This document shows, in pieces, positions 13,097 to 25,800 of a DNA stretch of 64,000 bases. Made by a program: the position numbers and the translations under genes. Under the pieces are notes generated by a model. The model saw only the letters and a program-made list of their open reading frames with translations. It did not search any database and was not told the origin of the DNA. How positions within the stretch are numbered: the stretch's first letter is position 1; every line of letters starts with the position of its first letter. The stretch is from Monomorium pharaonis. Lineage: Eukaryota; Arthropoda; Insecta; Hymenoptera; Formicidae. The DNA lies in the NCBI RefSeq assembly GCF_013373865.1, contig NC_050471.1, positions 23,515,464-23,579,463 on the forward strand. The letters run 5' to 3'.

Positions 13097-13580
13097 TAGC
13101 GGAGCAGCAATAGACTATCTGAACAGGCACCCAAAATCATCTCGAACGGTGTTGAATTACCTCGACTGCGACGCTTACGCGAGAGAGATGATGTTTCACA
13201 TCTGCGTTTCTACCCCGACGATAAAATTGTAATTAAATGTAAAGCGCGGTTACTTTAGCTTACGTTAAATTATTTGTGTACGACCCAACGATCTTCGCAT
13301 AAAGTTGTATATTGTTGATTAGAGCTTTCGCAGCGTGTTTTCATTATTTTATATTTCAAGTTGAGACACCGATTTTTGCCGTCACTCTTTTACGTAACGT
13401 CAGGTATAGTGAATCTACTGAACTGTGACTTGGATTTCATTTTGTCTAATGTATATTCGTAAATATATTAAACATTTTGCAGTAGCTTAAATATGTCATT
13501 CGTTATTATTCAATATAAGAATTATTAATATAAAAATATTAATATTAATATTTATATTAAATTTAAAATAAAAGAGTATT
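13097..13580 (+). other. Probable 3' UTR of BIG/Sec71
   Basis: The sequence after the TAG stop stays moderately GC-rich to about 13440 and then turns AT-rich. The first canonical AATAAA on this strand is at 13567-13572. Whether it is used cannot be decided from sequence. Confidence 0.4.
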
Positions 13581-13817
13581 TTAAGAGTTAATCTAAAATT
13601 TAAATAAAATTTTAATACAATTTTAATATAATAACGTTTCATTTATGTAAAGTTATTATAAATAATATTAATGCTCACATGTTAATTTTAGCACTACGTT
13701 TATAATGAGAACACGCACTGTTATGTACACCTTTGTGTGTGTCGCAGAAATCATTGGATCGTATGCGAATGGAGTTAACATTGCGTGCACACATGCATCT
13801 ATGTAATATAACAGATT

Positions 13818-13858
13818 ATACGTGTGTGTGTGTGTGTGTGTGTGTTGTGTTGTGTGTG
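13818..13858. repeat. (GT)n microsatellite
   Basis: Run of GT units with one TTG interruption, downstream of BIG/Sec71. Confidence 0.85.
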
Positions 13859-14758
13859 TACACACAGGAAAATGTGGGCGGTTAGGAATTGGCAATATGT
13901 ATTTTTATCAATCAAAAGTTGATCATAAAGTTTAGGATTCAGGTATGATAGTTATTCTTACAAGTTTTTAATTTCACGTTATTTAAGAAGGGAGGTATTA
14001 ATTTAGAAAACAATTTGTAAGATTTTTTTTTTAAGAAAAGTGCTGTTGAATTCGGAAATAGTAAAACTTTGGATACATACTTATTCATGTTTAAACTATA
14101 TGCATGTACTAATTTTTTAAAGTTTTTAACAAGGGAAGATCTAATTTTATATCTCATGAGTTTTGGAAATTTCTGAAATAAATGGAAAAAACCATGATTT
14201 TTATGGTTTTTTTCATGGTTTCCGCCATGAAAATCAAATTGCGCCAATTTTTACTATCATTTTTGTAATCAATGCGTCAAAATACGTAAGTATACACAGT
14301 TAAAACAGATCGGAGGTATGAACTTTTTGCAAGTTTATTCCTTAAAGCAGAGTTTGAGGTCATAAAAGTAATATGTATCATTCAAGTGTAAGTGAATCAA
14401 ATGATTGCAAGATTATAAAGTTTGAAAAAACTGCACATGTTATAGATATCATAGTAAATGGCCGAAATTTTAAAGAATCAATCTAACTATAGCGTCTAAA
14501 TGTTAAACGTCTTGAGTTCGCTGTTTTTATTGAATACTATATTTAAAATGTAATTTAATGTGTTTTATCTTTAAATAATCAATTTTATTTTTTAATATAT
14601 TTTAAAAACAAATTAATTAAAAATTACCTTCTAGAATCATAAAATTAATTAGCTTATTCGGCGCACGCGAAATACAAACCTACGAAGTGTAAGAGAACAC
14701 GAGAGCGAGAAAAGAATTTATTAATTCAAAATAAGACCCATACTTGAGGAGACGTTAA

Positions 14759-14896
14759 GACCAGATCTACAATAGTGTAATAAGCCTTAAGCCTTAAAAA
14801 ATTAATCAATTATATTGGTTTATTCTTCTCACATTCAATTATAATTGATCAGTTTCTTATGGCATAAAGCTTACTACACCTATTGTAGATCCGGGC
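14759..14896. mobile_element. MITE with TAA target duplication
   Basis: The ends GACCAGATCTACAATAG and CTATTGTAGATCCGGGC are inverted copies. The element is flanked on both sides by TAA (14756-14758 and 14897-14899). A 3-bp TWA duplication is characteristic of PIF/Harbinger-type DNA transposons, so this is probably a non-autonomous member. Confidence 0.75.
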
Positions 14897-15501
14897 TAAA
14901 GATGGAAGCGATGGACGACCGCAAACTCACATCACAGGAGAATCCACAATAGTTACGAGAGTGAAAAGAAATGGAAGCACTTCCAAAGGATCGTCTCTGA
15001 GTTCAGATTATAAAATGCACTCTTTACTAAGAGTGAAGAAAACATTTTATTTTTACAATCTGCCGCAATATCATCAGAAGCTTCTGTCCAAATACATTTG
15101 CAACAGGTGAAACGATATATTGGAAACAACGACAAGATAATAAAACTATAATAAAACACATAACCTATATATTTGAAAACATGTTTATCTATTGCACAAG
15201 TTGACAACTTCTAAAGTTAAGGCTTGTAATGTTAGATCAAGAGAAAGTGCAAGCTACCATTAAGTACCCTAACTAGTATGCGACTGGAGCATGGAAGACA
15301 AAGGAACGAAAAGCGTACTATTAGATTAAAACATGAGTAAAATAAATATTTTTGAAAAAAAAGAAATTGATTTCGAAGAGAGTAAAGAAAAGAAAAAATC
15401 TTGTAATTTCAATTTTTTGATCCATTGGCACTTAAATGTTACATATTTTTATGATATCAAATTATACATTTTAATATTATACATCTACATAATAATTATA
15501 C

Positions 15502-15546
<45 letters not shown>

Positions 15547-17108
15547 TACTATCTACATAGTATACTATAATAATTCCACTTCTTAATATATTGAATTTTC
15601 CAAAATTCACAAGACATTAAAAACACATATTAGAAAAGATCTCCCCTTGTAAGCTCAATATTCCCAAAGCTATACATATATAAATCGCACACATCTTGTC
15701 TTAAAATGTTGATTAAGTTGTACATAAATATATATAAATATTTCTTTTTTAATTAAAATATACTACAAGAAAAGTTATGTATATCGAATAAGTGTATATA
15801 AATTTGAAACGTTGAACATAAGTGAGTTGCGCTATATTAACGCATTGTGTATGAACAAATTATTTTTGGAAGAGTAGTACTAGTCATAATTGGCATGGTA
15901 TTTATTGTTTAATATTATTTATATTATTTAAGGTCGTTTTAAGTAACGATTTTAAAATGTACGGTTATTTTAGCTGGATAAAAATTTTAAATTATTTAAA
16001 ATTCTATCATAATATATAAAAGATTTACTGATGGATGTCGCGTACTGAAACAGCGTTTCGAAGCCTCAGATTAGAACTTGATATTTGAAACTGTCTTTAA
16101 TTTAAACTTAGATTATAAAATACTATTCATAGACTCGATTGGATAGAAATTACTTGAACAATTAAATGATCTAACAAAATTTTCAATTTATATGAATGTT
16201 ATTATCATGCCAGAATCAAGCTGATATCTATAAAATTTATATTTCTTTATTGAGAAAAAGAAAACTTTAAATTTTGATATTTACAATGTTATCATTTTTT
16301 TAAATTAATATATTTTTTATTTTATATGAGCAATAACGATAGTTAGTATAGATTCAAAATTTTATTAGTTTATTTCAAATGAATAATAGAAGAATTTATA
16401 ACTTCGAGATATTAAGCTTAGAAGCTTTAAAAAACTTACACACTCATAATTTAAATATACTAGACACCATAAACGCGCGCTTCACGCGCATTATTTAACT
16501 TTTTTTTACTTTTTAAAAATAAACTACGATAAAAGTCAATCGCAATGATGGTTACTCTCGCTACACGAAGTTAGCACAGGAAGAGAACCAGCATCGCGGA
16601 AAAGCGGCAACAATACAATAGTAACATTTCCTTTTTATAAAGTGGAAAAATAATATATATGTCAAGTTTTACATATTTCTATGTTCAAAAGTTCTTTTTA
16701 ACAAAAAAAAAAGATAAAATTTAATCTTGAAAATTGTTTTCTGGGGAATCTTTCATTAATTCTTAAAGAAAAACATTACTAACTGACCATGCATTCATTA
16801 GCGATGAGTCATCAATCTGATTTGAAGATTTGACGTTATTGAGATTGAAGATTGAAGTTATCAAGAAAATACAGTTTTATTGGCTGCTAATTTATTTTAT
16901 TAGTATTTTATTTAACTTGCGATAAAGATTGAAAAAGGGAGGCCGAAACAGGTCGCGGATTGTCTTACAATGCCACATGTCCCAAAATGTCGTGAAATAT
17001 GTATACATTATAAATAGTGACCAAGCAGTTAGGTGTGAACCGATAATCTTTGTAATTTCATAGACAAAGGAAATGAAAATAGAATAAAAAGAGAATGAGA
17101 AAGAGAGA

Positions 17109-17109
<1 letters not shown>

Positions 17110-17150
<41 letters not shown>
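17110..17150. repeat. (GT)n microsatellite
   Basis: About 20 uninterrupted GT units. Confidence 0.9.
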
Positions 17151-17151
<1 letters not shown>

Positions 17152-17836
17152 CGCACGCGAGTAGCGAACGAACGAAAGAGAAAGAAACAGTGCTGTTTTG
17201 TTAATACGTATATCTCCAAGCATGCAAAAACAATGTTGTTATCAATATTAGAATTATTACTTATATATATTCGTGTCGGAGCAAAATGATATAATGCTTA
17301 AGTACACACACACACACACACACACAAAATTATTTTACATATACATCCTAGATAACCAAGCGTGATGTAGCATTTTGAGCAAACTAATGTATTGCATGTG
17401 TTGTTATAGATTTGCTATACATTTGTTGACATTGAAATAAAACACATTACGAATTCAGCAACATAATTACTTATACATGCAATCAGTTGAGGACATTTTT
17501 AAAAAAGGAAACGGTCAGCATATAATGATACATTATATTGTTTGTAATATATATAACAGCAACATGGCAACAAATGATTGATAACAAATTAATGCTGACA
17601 TATTGCTATCAATTTGCCATTGTTAAAAATAGAATTCATATGAGTTCAACCTAACAGACATAATGCTGTCTCACCTTGTTCTGCATTTGTCTAAATTAGT
17701 TACTGCACGATTGTTGGCAACATAACTGTAACATCAAGACATTGGCTATCTGGGATATAATATGTATATACATATATGTATATATATTATAAATGTAAAA
17801 TAATTTTATAATGTATATATGTGTATGTAGAATGCC

Positions 17837-17837
<1 letters not shown>

Positions 17838-17907
<70 letters not shown>
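17838..17907. repeat. Compound (CA)n-(TA)n microsatellite
   Basis: About 20 CA units pass directly into about 14 TA units. A GCGCGCGCACGTACGTGTG stretch follows at 17928-17946. Confidence 0.9.
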
Positions 17908-17913
<6 letters not shown>

Positions 17914-18903
17914 ATATTATACATATATGCGCGCGCACGTACGTGTGTAAACGCGCGCGCGCATACACACAGGGTATCTGAGACTACCTGTACACCTTTT
18001 TTTTAAACAAAACATTCTAGAAAACAAATTTGACATAGTAACATTTGTGCAGTCGTCTCGTGACTTTCATCCACAGCACTAAGTTTTAAAGACTCTACGT
18101 ACAAAATAACTTAGGCAGAGTTGTCACTATATATAAGAAAGAATAATAATGTGCAGCTTTCAGAACAGCTAGAAGCTTTTGGTATAATAGAAAAATTTGT
18201 CTGAAAATTTCATACATATGTATATGTGAGTGCGGATTCGGAAGAAGTCGATAAGTAATATGAAAAAAAATTGTTTTGTTCTCGATATAAAATCCAATTC
18301 ACAGATTGATATTAATATGTGTACTTTAATTCTGGAAAAAAATTCCAAATATCTATAAAAAAAATATATACGAAATCTCATTAATGATGTGCACGAATGA
18401 CTCCACATTATCGACCCCGATCAAGTTTGGGAGAGAGTCCAGCATCTCCTTAAGTACTTTTTGAGTTATAAGGTTTGAAAGTTCCAATATTCTAATATAA
18501 TATTCTAACATAATATTTTGTTAAATATTTTTTTTCTTCTCAGGATTCGGAGTGCTTGGTTAGCCTGAAAATAAATATTTAACGAAATATTTATGTCAAA
18601 GTATTGAAACTAATGAAACTTACAAACTAGACTTATAAAATTCAAAAAGTATTACTTTATGTATACATAATGAAAAAATATTCAATTACAGTGTTTTGAA
18701 AAGCTCTTGAAGTAAATTATGCGATGAAAAACACGTTTTATTTAAGAAATTGAATGTGACCTTCATTTAAGCTTTAAATAACTATTTAGAATCGAATCAA
18801 TGACACCATTTTTTATCCTATTTTAAAACCATAGAACTTTGTCTGAAACATTTTTCTTTAAAATACTTTGTTTTTGGAAAAAAGAAGTGTATGTGTAGTC
18901 TCA

Positions 18904-18921
18904 GACAACCTCCCTCCCTCC

Positions 18922-18986
<65 letters not shown>

Positions 18987-18998
18987 CCCTCCCCCCTT
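18904..18998. repeat. (CT)n microsatellite and pyrimidine tract
   Basis: An almost pure CT run, preceded by CCCT units and followed by a C-rich polypyrimidine stretch and then (TG)n at 19007-19028. Confidence 0.9.
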
Positions 18999-19649
18999 TT
19001 CTCTTGGGTGTGTGTGTGTGTGTGTGTAATTATATATAGCAATTTTGTGTGGTTCCAGATCTTATTTAAATAAATTCGAATAAAAACATGAATTTTTTTT
19101 CAGAATTTCTATTTGAAAAGATTGTAGACTGTTAAAATAACAACTTTCGTTTATTTAACAGACGAGTTTAATATTTCTTATTGTTTCTTAATATTTATTA
19201 TTTTAATCGTTTGGGAATTATTTGGGTATGTTTAGGAAAATACTCTCATTTAGGAAATAATAATTTCGTTAAATTTAGTGAATAAAAATTCGGCATTTAA
19301 TTAGCAGATTTAATTTTTTTAAAATTATTTTTTATGTCAATAATTGACTCAAAATTATTTGGGGAACATGTATTGGGGAATTTGTGAAATTTCAAATTTG
19401 AGAAATAATTTTGTTGTAATAATGAAATAAATTTAATATCTATAAATCAGTTCCACATCATATTCAAATAAATTTTTTATTATTGACTGTGAATTTGTGA
19501 TTAAAATATTTTATTTTGACGCAGTTTAGACTTTAATGTTACGCGCCTAAATTATATTACAATTATATATGATTATTATTATAAAGTAGACAATTACCAA
19601 GGTCATTTCACATGCTTTTCATCATATGCTTCACTGTGTTCATCGCAAC

Positions 19650-19721
19650 GCATGCGCAAGCCACAAAAAACGCAGCAGTTGGCTACTCAGCTGTTCGCCA
19701 GGTGATAAAATTGGCGGGAAA
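19650..19721 (+). promoter_or_regulatory. Probable WRNexo promoter elements (NRF1-like and E2F-like)
   Basis: GCATGCGCA at 19650-19658 resembles an NRF1 core. TTGGCGGGAAA at 19711-19721 matches the E2F consensus TTSSCGSGAAA exactly. They lie about 165-235 bp upstream of the WRNexo start codon at 19886. E2F control would suit a DNA-replication or repair gene. Assignment rests on motif match and position only. Confidence 0.45.
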
Positions 19722-19885
19722 CCGGCAACCAAATTAGTGATACACGACATCGGCATCCTGGAGGCTAGGACGAAGCGCATGTCCATGACCAATGTAGAAT
19801 ATTAATGAGTATCAACACCGATTCTTTCGTATAAATTTGTCTCGTGGAATCGAGATCACTTCTTGCCTTTTAGCCTACCATCGTG

Positions 19886-22800
19886 ATGACGACACGTGTC
19901 ACTGGCCTTGACAGGGAGGAGGTTAGTTATACGCGTATCTGTCTTGGTTTCTCCGCGTATCTTTTTCTTCGTTGTGTTTCATAATCATGAATATGATCTC
20001 CGGGTGTTGCAGGTGTCTGAGACAACGGGAGTCCGTCGTTCGCTGCGAAACTTGCCACAGCATCTGAAGGTGCGTATGTTCGACGGTCTTATATAGATAA
20101 CAATAACCATCGGTGACGGGACGTATCTAGAGGCTGGCTTGTTCTTTGTCGCTGCATTGCTGTGCACTGCTGCAATAAGTTAGAATAAGACAAATATTTT
20201 TTCTCGTTCTAACTTATTGCACCAGTACAGCAGTGCAGCTACTAAGAACAAACCTTAGATCACGCAATTATCACGCAAACACGAGAGAAAGAGAGAGATA
20301 GTAAAACTGAATCACAGAGTGTTTACTATTTTCAAACTTACACCTGAAGCATATGCATTGACTGGAAGTAATCTGCCTTGTGCTTGGGTTTTTTTTTAGA
20401 ATAAATCTTTTCTTTAAAGAACTGGATAATAAAAAGGCTTTATACAAAAAACACGTTGATAATATATGTATGTATATCTTATGTAACAAGACAAATTTTC
20501 AATTTCCAAGAATTTCTTATAATAAAATTTCAAGTATAATAACAAGAGATATAATGTTATAATATATGAGATTTATGGCAGTGTTCAAGATAATGTTGTC
20601 TGTTATGTAATTTTGTTCTCCTCATACTGCTTCTTTGCGTTTGTAAGCTCTTTAAAAATCAAATCTTTGTTTATAATTAAATTTGAGTTACTATGTTATT
20701 CTCATTAACTCATTAATTAATTTGTAATGATTTAAGAACAGAATGCTGTTTGTGATTCTACGTGTTATTTAAAAGGATATTGAAAATGACATACTCTAAT
20801 AATCACGTTCCTATAGTGAAGCTCTAAGGAAAAGAGAACTATGTGACTTGGAAGATAGCAATGGAAAGTTTATTGCAGCTGAATGATTTGTGGGAAGCCA
20901 TTTTAGGCACAGAAATTAACAAAGATAAAATTGCTAAAGCCAAGATGAAGATTATCTTATTAATTAAGCATTGATGGACAGATATATGTACATGTAGCAA
21001 AAGCGAGTACAGCACAGGAAGCAGAGAAAGTAGAAAAATTTACAAAAAACATTTGAGGTTAGCGAACTCACAAGAAAGGTAAGTTTTCTGTTCAAAATTA
21101 AAACCACGAAGTTGGAAACTTGTGGTTTAATAGAAAGATATGGAACCAAGATAATGTCAACTACTCATTAATTAACTGCGATCTGTTTTGAAATAAATCT
21201 AAGAATGGTTGGGACAGTTTATTAGCAGGGCTTCTAGAAAAATATTAACCGATGATAATGGTACTTGAAAACTCTGGAATGGAAATTATGGATAATTCAA
21301 TAAAACTGAAACTTGCAAAAATCAAGTTGTTAATCGAAATCTTCTGTTGATGAAGATTTCACACAAGATGACAATTTAAAGGAACAAAATAAAAATTTCA
21401 GTCAAAAACTGTTTGGAATTATGGAAAATCAGGACGTAGCAAATATTTTTTAATGAAAAAAAGAAGAAAGAAGAGAAGAAGCACTCTCATCATTGAGAAA
21501 AGAAGAGCGAAGAAAAATACAAAAGTAGTGTTTCTTGCTATAGTTCATCTAGCAAACAAGGATTTTACAAGAGAATCTTGGATAATTGATTCAGCAACAT
21601 ATCGGCGTATATCTCATGGAATGGAGCTTTTTTCAATTCTTTTGTGATGTTATATATATATATACAAATAATTCTGAAGTTGTGGCGGATGACAAAACTT
21701 CAAGATAAAGATACTTTTAAGATAACTATGTACATTGATAAAAGAACATGTACCAAACAGTAAGAAACATACTTTATGTTCTTGAATTGAGTGTAAATTT
21801 ATTATTAGTGTCGAAAATAACTGAAAAGATTTACAGTTAAATTTGATAAAGAAAATTACGAAATAATTGATAAAGATAATGTTATTGCTATAGTGAAATT
21901 AAAGAGAGAATAGCATGTCTGAACTTTGTCAACCAAAAGAAATAGCATATAATTGTGAAGTTGTTAGTACAATTAAATAGCACAGAAGATTAAAACATCT
22001 TTACAGTATAAAGCTTTTTTTTGACAATTGTTCATGGATTATTTGAAGATTTTGATGAAGAACCAAAGTTTGTCTAAGAGTAAAGCAGGGAAACAAGGAA
22101 ATCTTTCTCAAAGGAATACCGAAAGCAGAGAACATAAAAAATTTTACAAATCGTGCATACTGATATCTGCAGACCAATGAAGATTTAATCTTTAAATAGT
22201 TGGGTGGAGCAAGCTATTTTATTTCGATCAAGTTTTTATTATTTGAAAAATAAAAATAAAGCACTAGAAGCTTTTAAAACGTATAAAAAATATGTAGAAA
22301 AAAGAGTGAACGTATATTGGCATTGAGGTCGGATAATGAACGTAAATTCGTAAACAAAAAATTCAAATTTTTTTCTCAAAAACGAGGAAATACAGCATCA
22401 GTTAACGATTCCATATACACTACAATAAAATAGTCTTGTAAAAAGGTATAATCGAACTGTAGAAAAAACGTTTGCTATTCAATGTTACTCTTTCAAAAAA
22501 ATTTTGAACCAAAGCAAGTTCATTAGCAGTTTATTTGATTAACCGTTCACCTTCTAAAAGTCTTCAGTAAAGGACTCTACATTTACTTTGAATAAAAGAA
22601 AAACCAAGTTTAGGACACTTGAAAACTATTGGTTGCAAAGTGGAAGCATACAGTCCAAAGGAATTAGGACATAAGTGAGACAGTAAAACAAAACTATCTT
22701 TTTATGCTATTTGGAACATACAAAAGGATACAGGTTGTATGGTACAACTACTAAAAGAATACTTAAGAGTAGAGATGTTGTATTTTATGAAGATAAGCAT

Positions 22801-25800
22801 GATATAGAAAGAGATAAAAGTAGAACAATACTAGAAATTAATGATAATTCTAAAGGAGCAGCAGTTAATCTTGAAGAAAATCAAGGGGAAAGAAATAACA
22901 AAGAAAATCAAGTGGAAGAAGGAGGAGAAAATGAAAGGAACATTCATGAATAATCAGAAGAAGGAGACAATAATGAAGAGCAATCAGAAGAAAGGAATAA
23001 TAATGAAGAGCAGAAAACAAATCAGAAATCAAAATTTCAACAGTCAAATGAGAATAAAAGTTTACTCTAATATGAAAGAAAAAAAAACAATTTCGACGAA
23101 GTGAACGAATCACAAACTCTAAAAGGCAGATAGATTATATTATTTTTAATGTATCTACTATTGAATCCAAGGTAGAAAATGTATTGAAATCAATAAATAT
23201 ATTTTTCTGTTATGAAATTTTTCTTACCTTACCTTAGTAAGAAGAGTGAATATAGGTATTTTATTATGTGGGTATAATTTTATATGATATATCTCTCACA
23301 GAAAATATAAAACGCATATATATATATTCTATATTTTACTTGACAAAATTCAATTTGATTCATTCTTAAGTTTGAAAGGTGTTTATTATTGGTACTTATA
23401 CAAATGACAATAGATATTAGACTAATTTAATATTTAGTGTGTTTCACTATTCTAATTCTATCACTTTAAAAAATAAAAATTACTTACGACTTCTGAATCA
23501 TCGAGAGTCGGAGTTGTGTGAAGAACATGCTAGATTTTTAAGTTTTTTATAGGATTTATAACTAGGTTGTATAATAAAAATTATTTATTATTAATTTCTT
23601 ATTCATATTTGTAGGAAAAGTTGGAGCAATCAAAACCTGAAAGAGAGCCCGACATAAAAACTTTGCCTCCGATTGTCTTCAAAGGGCATATTCAATGCGC
23701 TAATGATTTCTATGACTGTGCCCAGATCTGTGATAATCTCATGTGAATATAAAAGAAAATAAATATTTTTCAGTAGTAAAATATAGAAATAACGTAAAAA
23801 ATATATAAATAGAAATAATAGGAATGTAGAAAATAATAGTTTAACTTAATGTTTGAAATAACATTTTTTTTTAATTTATCCTAAGTTATATCTTTTTGCT
23901 TTTTTTGCTCTTCTTTTATTGTTTTGCAAATACAAGCTGTTATTTCTTATTTTAAATTAGAAATAATAGAATTTTAAGATAATTTAAAAAATCTATTTTT
24001 TACATATATTTCTAATTTTTCTCCTAGACAAGAAGTGAAGCGCAATGAAGAGATCGTGCCAATAGGTTTTGATCTGGAATGGCCTTTTAGCTTCCAAACT
24101 GGTAGCGGCAAAACGGCACTGGTGCAGATTTGCCTAGAGGACAATGTGTGTTATCTCCTTTATGTCTACTCGCTGAGGAAACTCCCGGCGGCATTTGTCG
24201 AACTGTTGTCTCATCCAAAAGTTAAGCTTGTTGGTGTCAATATTAAAAAGTTAGTGATTACTAAATAATCTAATTTTATTTAATCATATTTATTTAATTT
24301 TTTTAGGAAACAGTTTTATTAAAGAGATATGATAAATCGTTTACAAAAAAATTTTGTTTGAATTACGTATAGAATCATATTATCACAAATATTGTTTTTT
24401 TTAATATGTTACAGAAAATAAAATATTTGACGCATACATAAATAAATGTATTATCTAGAGCTTTTCTTTATAAACAATTTCCATCGTTATTAATCAGGAG
24501 GATTTGCGAAATATTCAGAATTTATGGTTTATAATTAACTTTGTGATCGCGCTTGCTTTCTGCTCGTCAAGTTTCATATGTAATTAATCAGTATTGAACA
24601 AAGGATCTCGCATTATTACATTCAGTTCGGTTTATCGAAAACAATATAGTAAATTCTGCATATGTAATATCAGAACTTATTGGTATTATAAGCAGGATTG
24701 GGTAAGTTAATAACTAAATTAAGTTACAGTTAATGGCATATAAAATTAATTTAGTTATATAAAAAATTTCATGAAAAATTAAATTAAGTATTACGTTAAG
24801 ATTAAATTAATAATTAATCTTGAAAAACGTTAAATTAGAAATTTATTTTTTAAAGTTAACATTAATATTATTATAAATCAAAATAATTATTAATGGATCA
24901 TAAATAGTTTATTTATAAATTAAGTTTATGTAAAATAACAAAGAATAGTTTTTTATGCGGGAAAATGTATTTTTAATAATTTTTTACAGATAAACTTTGA
25001 AGGAAAAAAGTTAATAAATTATAAATTTTAAAAATAAATATTTAAAGTTAAAAGATGAACTTATTTATAATTAACTAAATTGAGTTAAAAGTTAATAATT
25101 TTTTAACTTTATTTTTTAACTTTAATAGTAAGTATATTTATTTTTTAAAATAATATAAAAAAATTATTTTTGACAATTTTCTGCAAAAAAGTAAATTTTG
25201 AGTGAATGAATTTAATATATTAAATGAGAAACTAATATTATTTTTATTCCTCTACAATTAGACCAAATTTTATATTAAAGTTAAATTTTTAAAAATAATA
25301 TTAGAATGTTGGCGCATTTGTATAATTCATAATACTTATAGTGGTTATTTTAAATTTTTATTGGTTTTTTTACTTATGTCGTCATTATGGCAAATGATCA
25401 ATTATTATTTTCTGTATATTTAAATTTATTACATTAGCTATTATTTTACAGTCAACAATAATCATTATTTTATTATTTTACAAATTTTATTTATTTTTTA
25501 TTCTTTCACAAGCACTTTTCCACTGTATTAAAAAATGTGTAATCAAAAATTGTTTGATATTTTGCAGCGACGTGAGGAAACTCGGGAGAGACTTTAAAGA
25601 GTTTCCTGCTCAGAAAGTGGTGGATAATAATTGTCTGGACTGTGGGACATACGCTAATCAAGTCTTGAAACGATCTTGCCGTTGGAGTTTAGAAAAATTG
25701 ACTGCTTACTTGGTATTATATTTGTACTTTGTGTTGCTTTTTAGTTGCATAAAGCTACATCTTGACAAATAAAATTAAAATTTGTACAAATCTTAATGTA

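Larger units (their letters stand above)
13581..19600. other. Intergenic region between BIG/Sec71 and WRNexo
   Basis: About 6 kb of AT-rich DNA with no reading frame that looks coding. It holds one MITE (14759-14896) and many microsatellites: (TA)n 15510-15548, (GT)n 17110-17150, (CA)n 17307-17327, (CA)n then (TA)n 17838-17907, GC/AC alternation 17928-17972, (CT)n 18912-18984 and (GT)n 19007-19028. The short reading frames here are microsatellite translations or chance. Confidence 0.75.

Noticed and set aside
19896..20096. 66-codon frame across WRNexo exons 1 and 2
   Set aside because: It reads a different frame through the GTTAGT donor and the following intron. The spliced WRNexo frame fits better.
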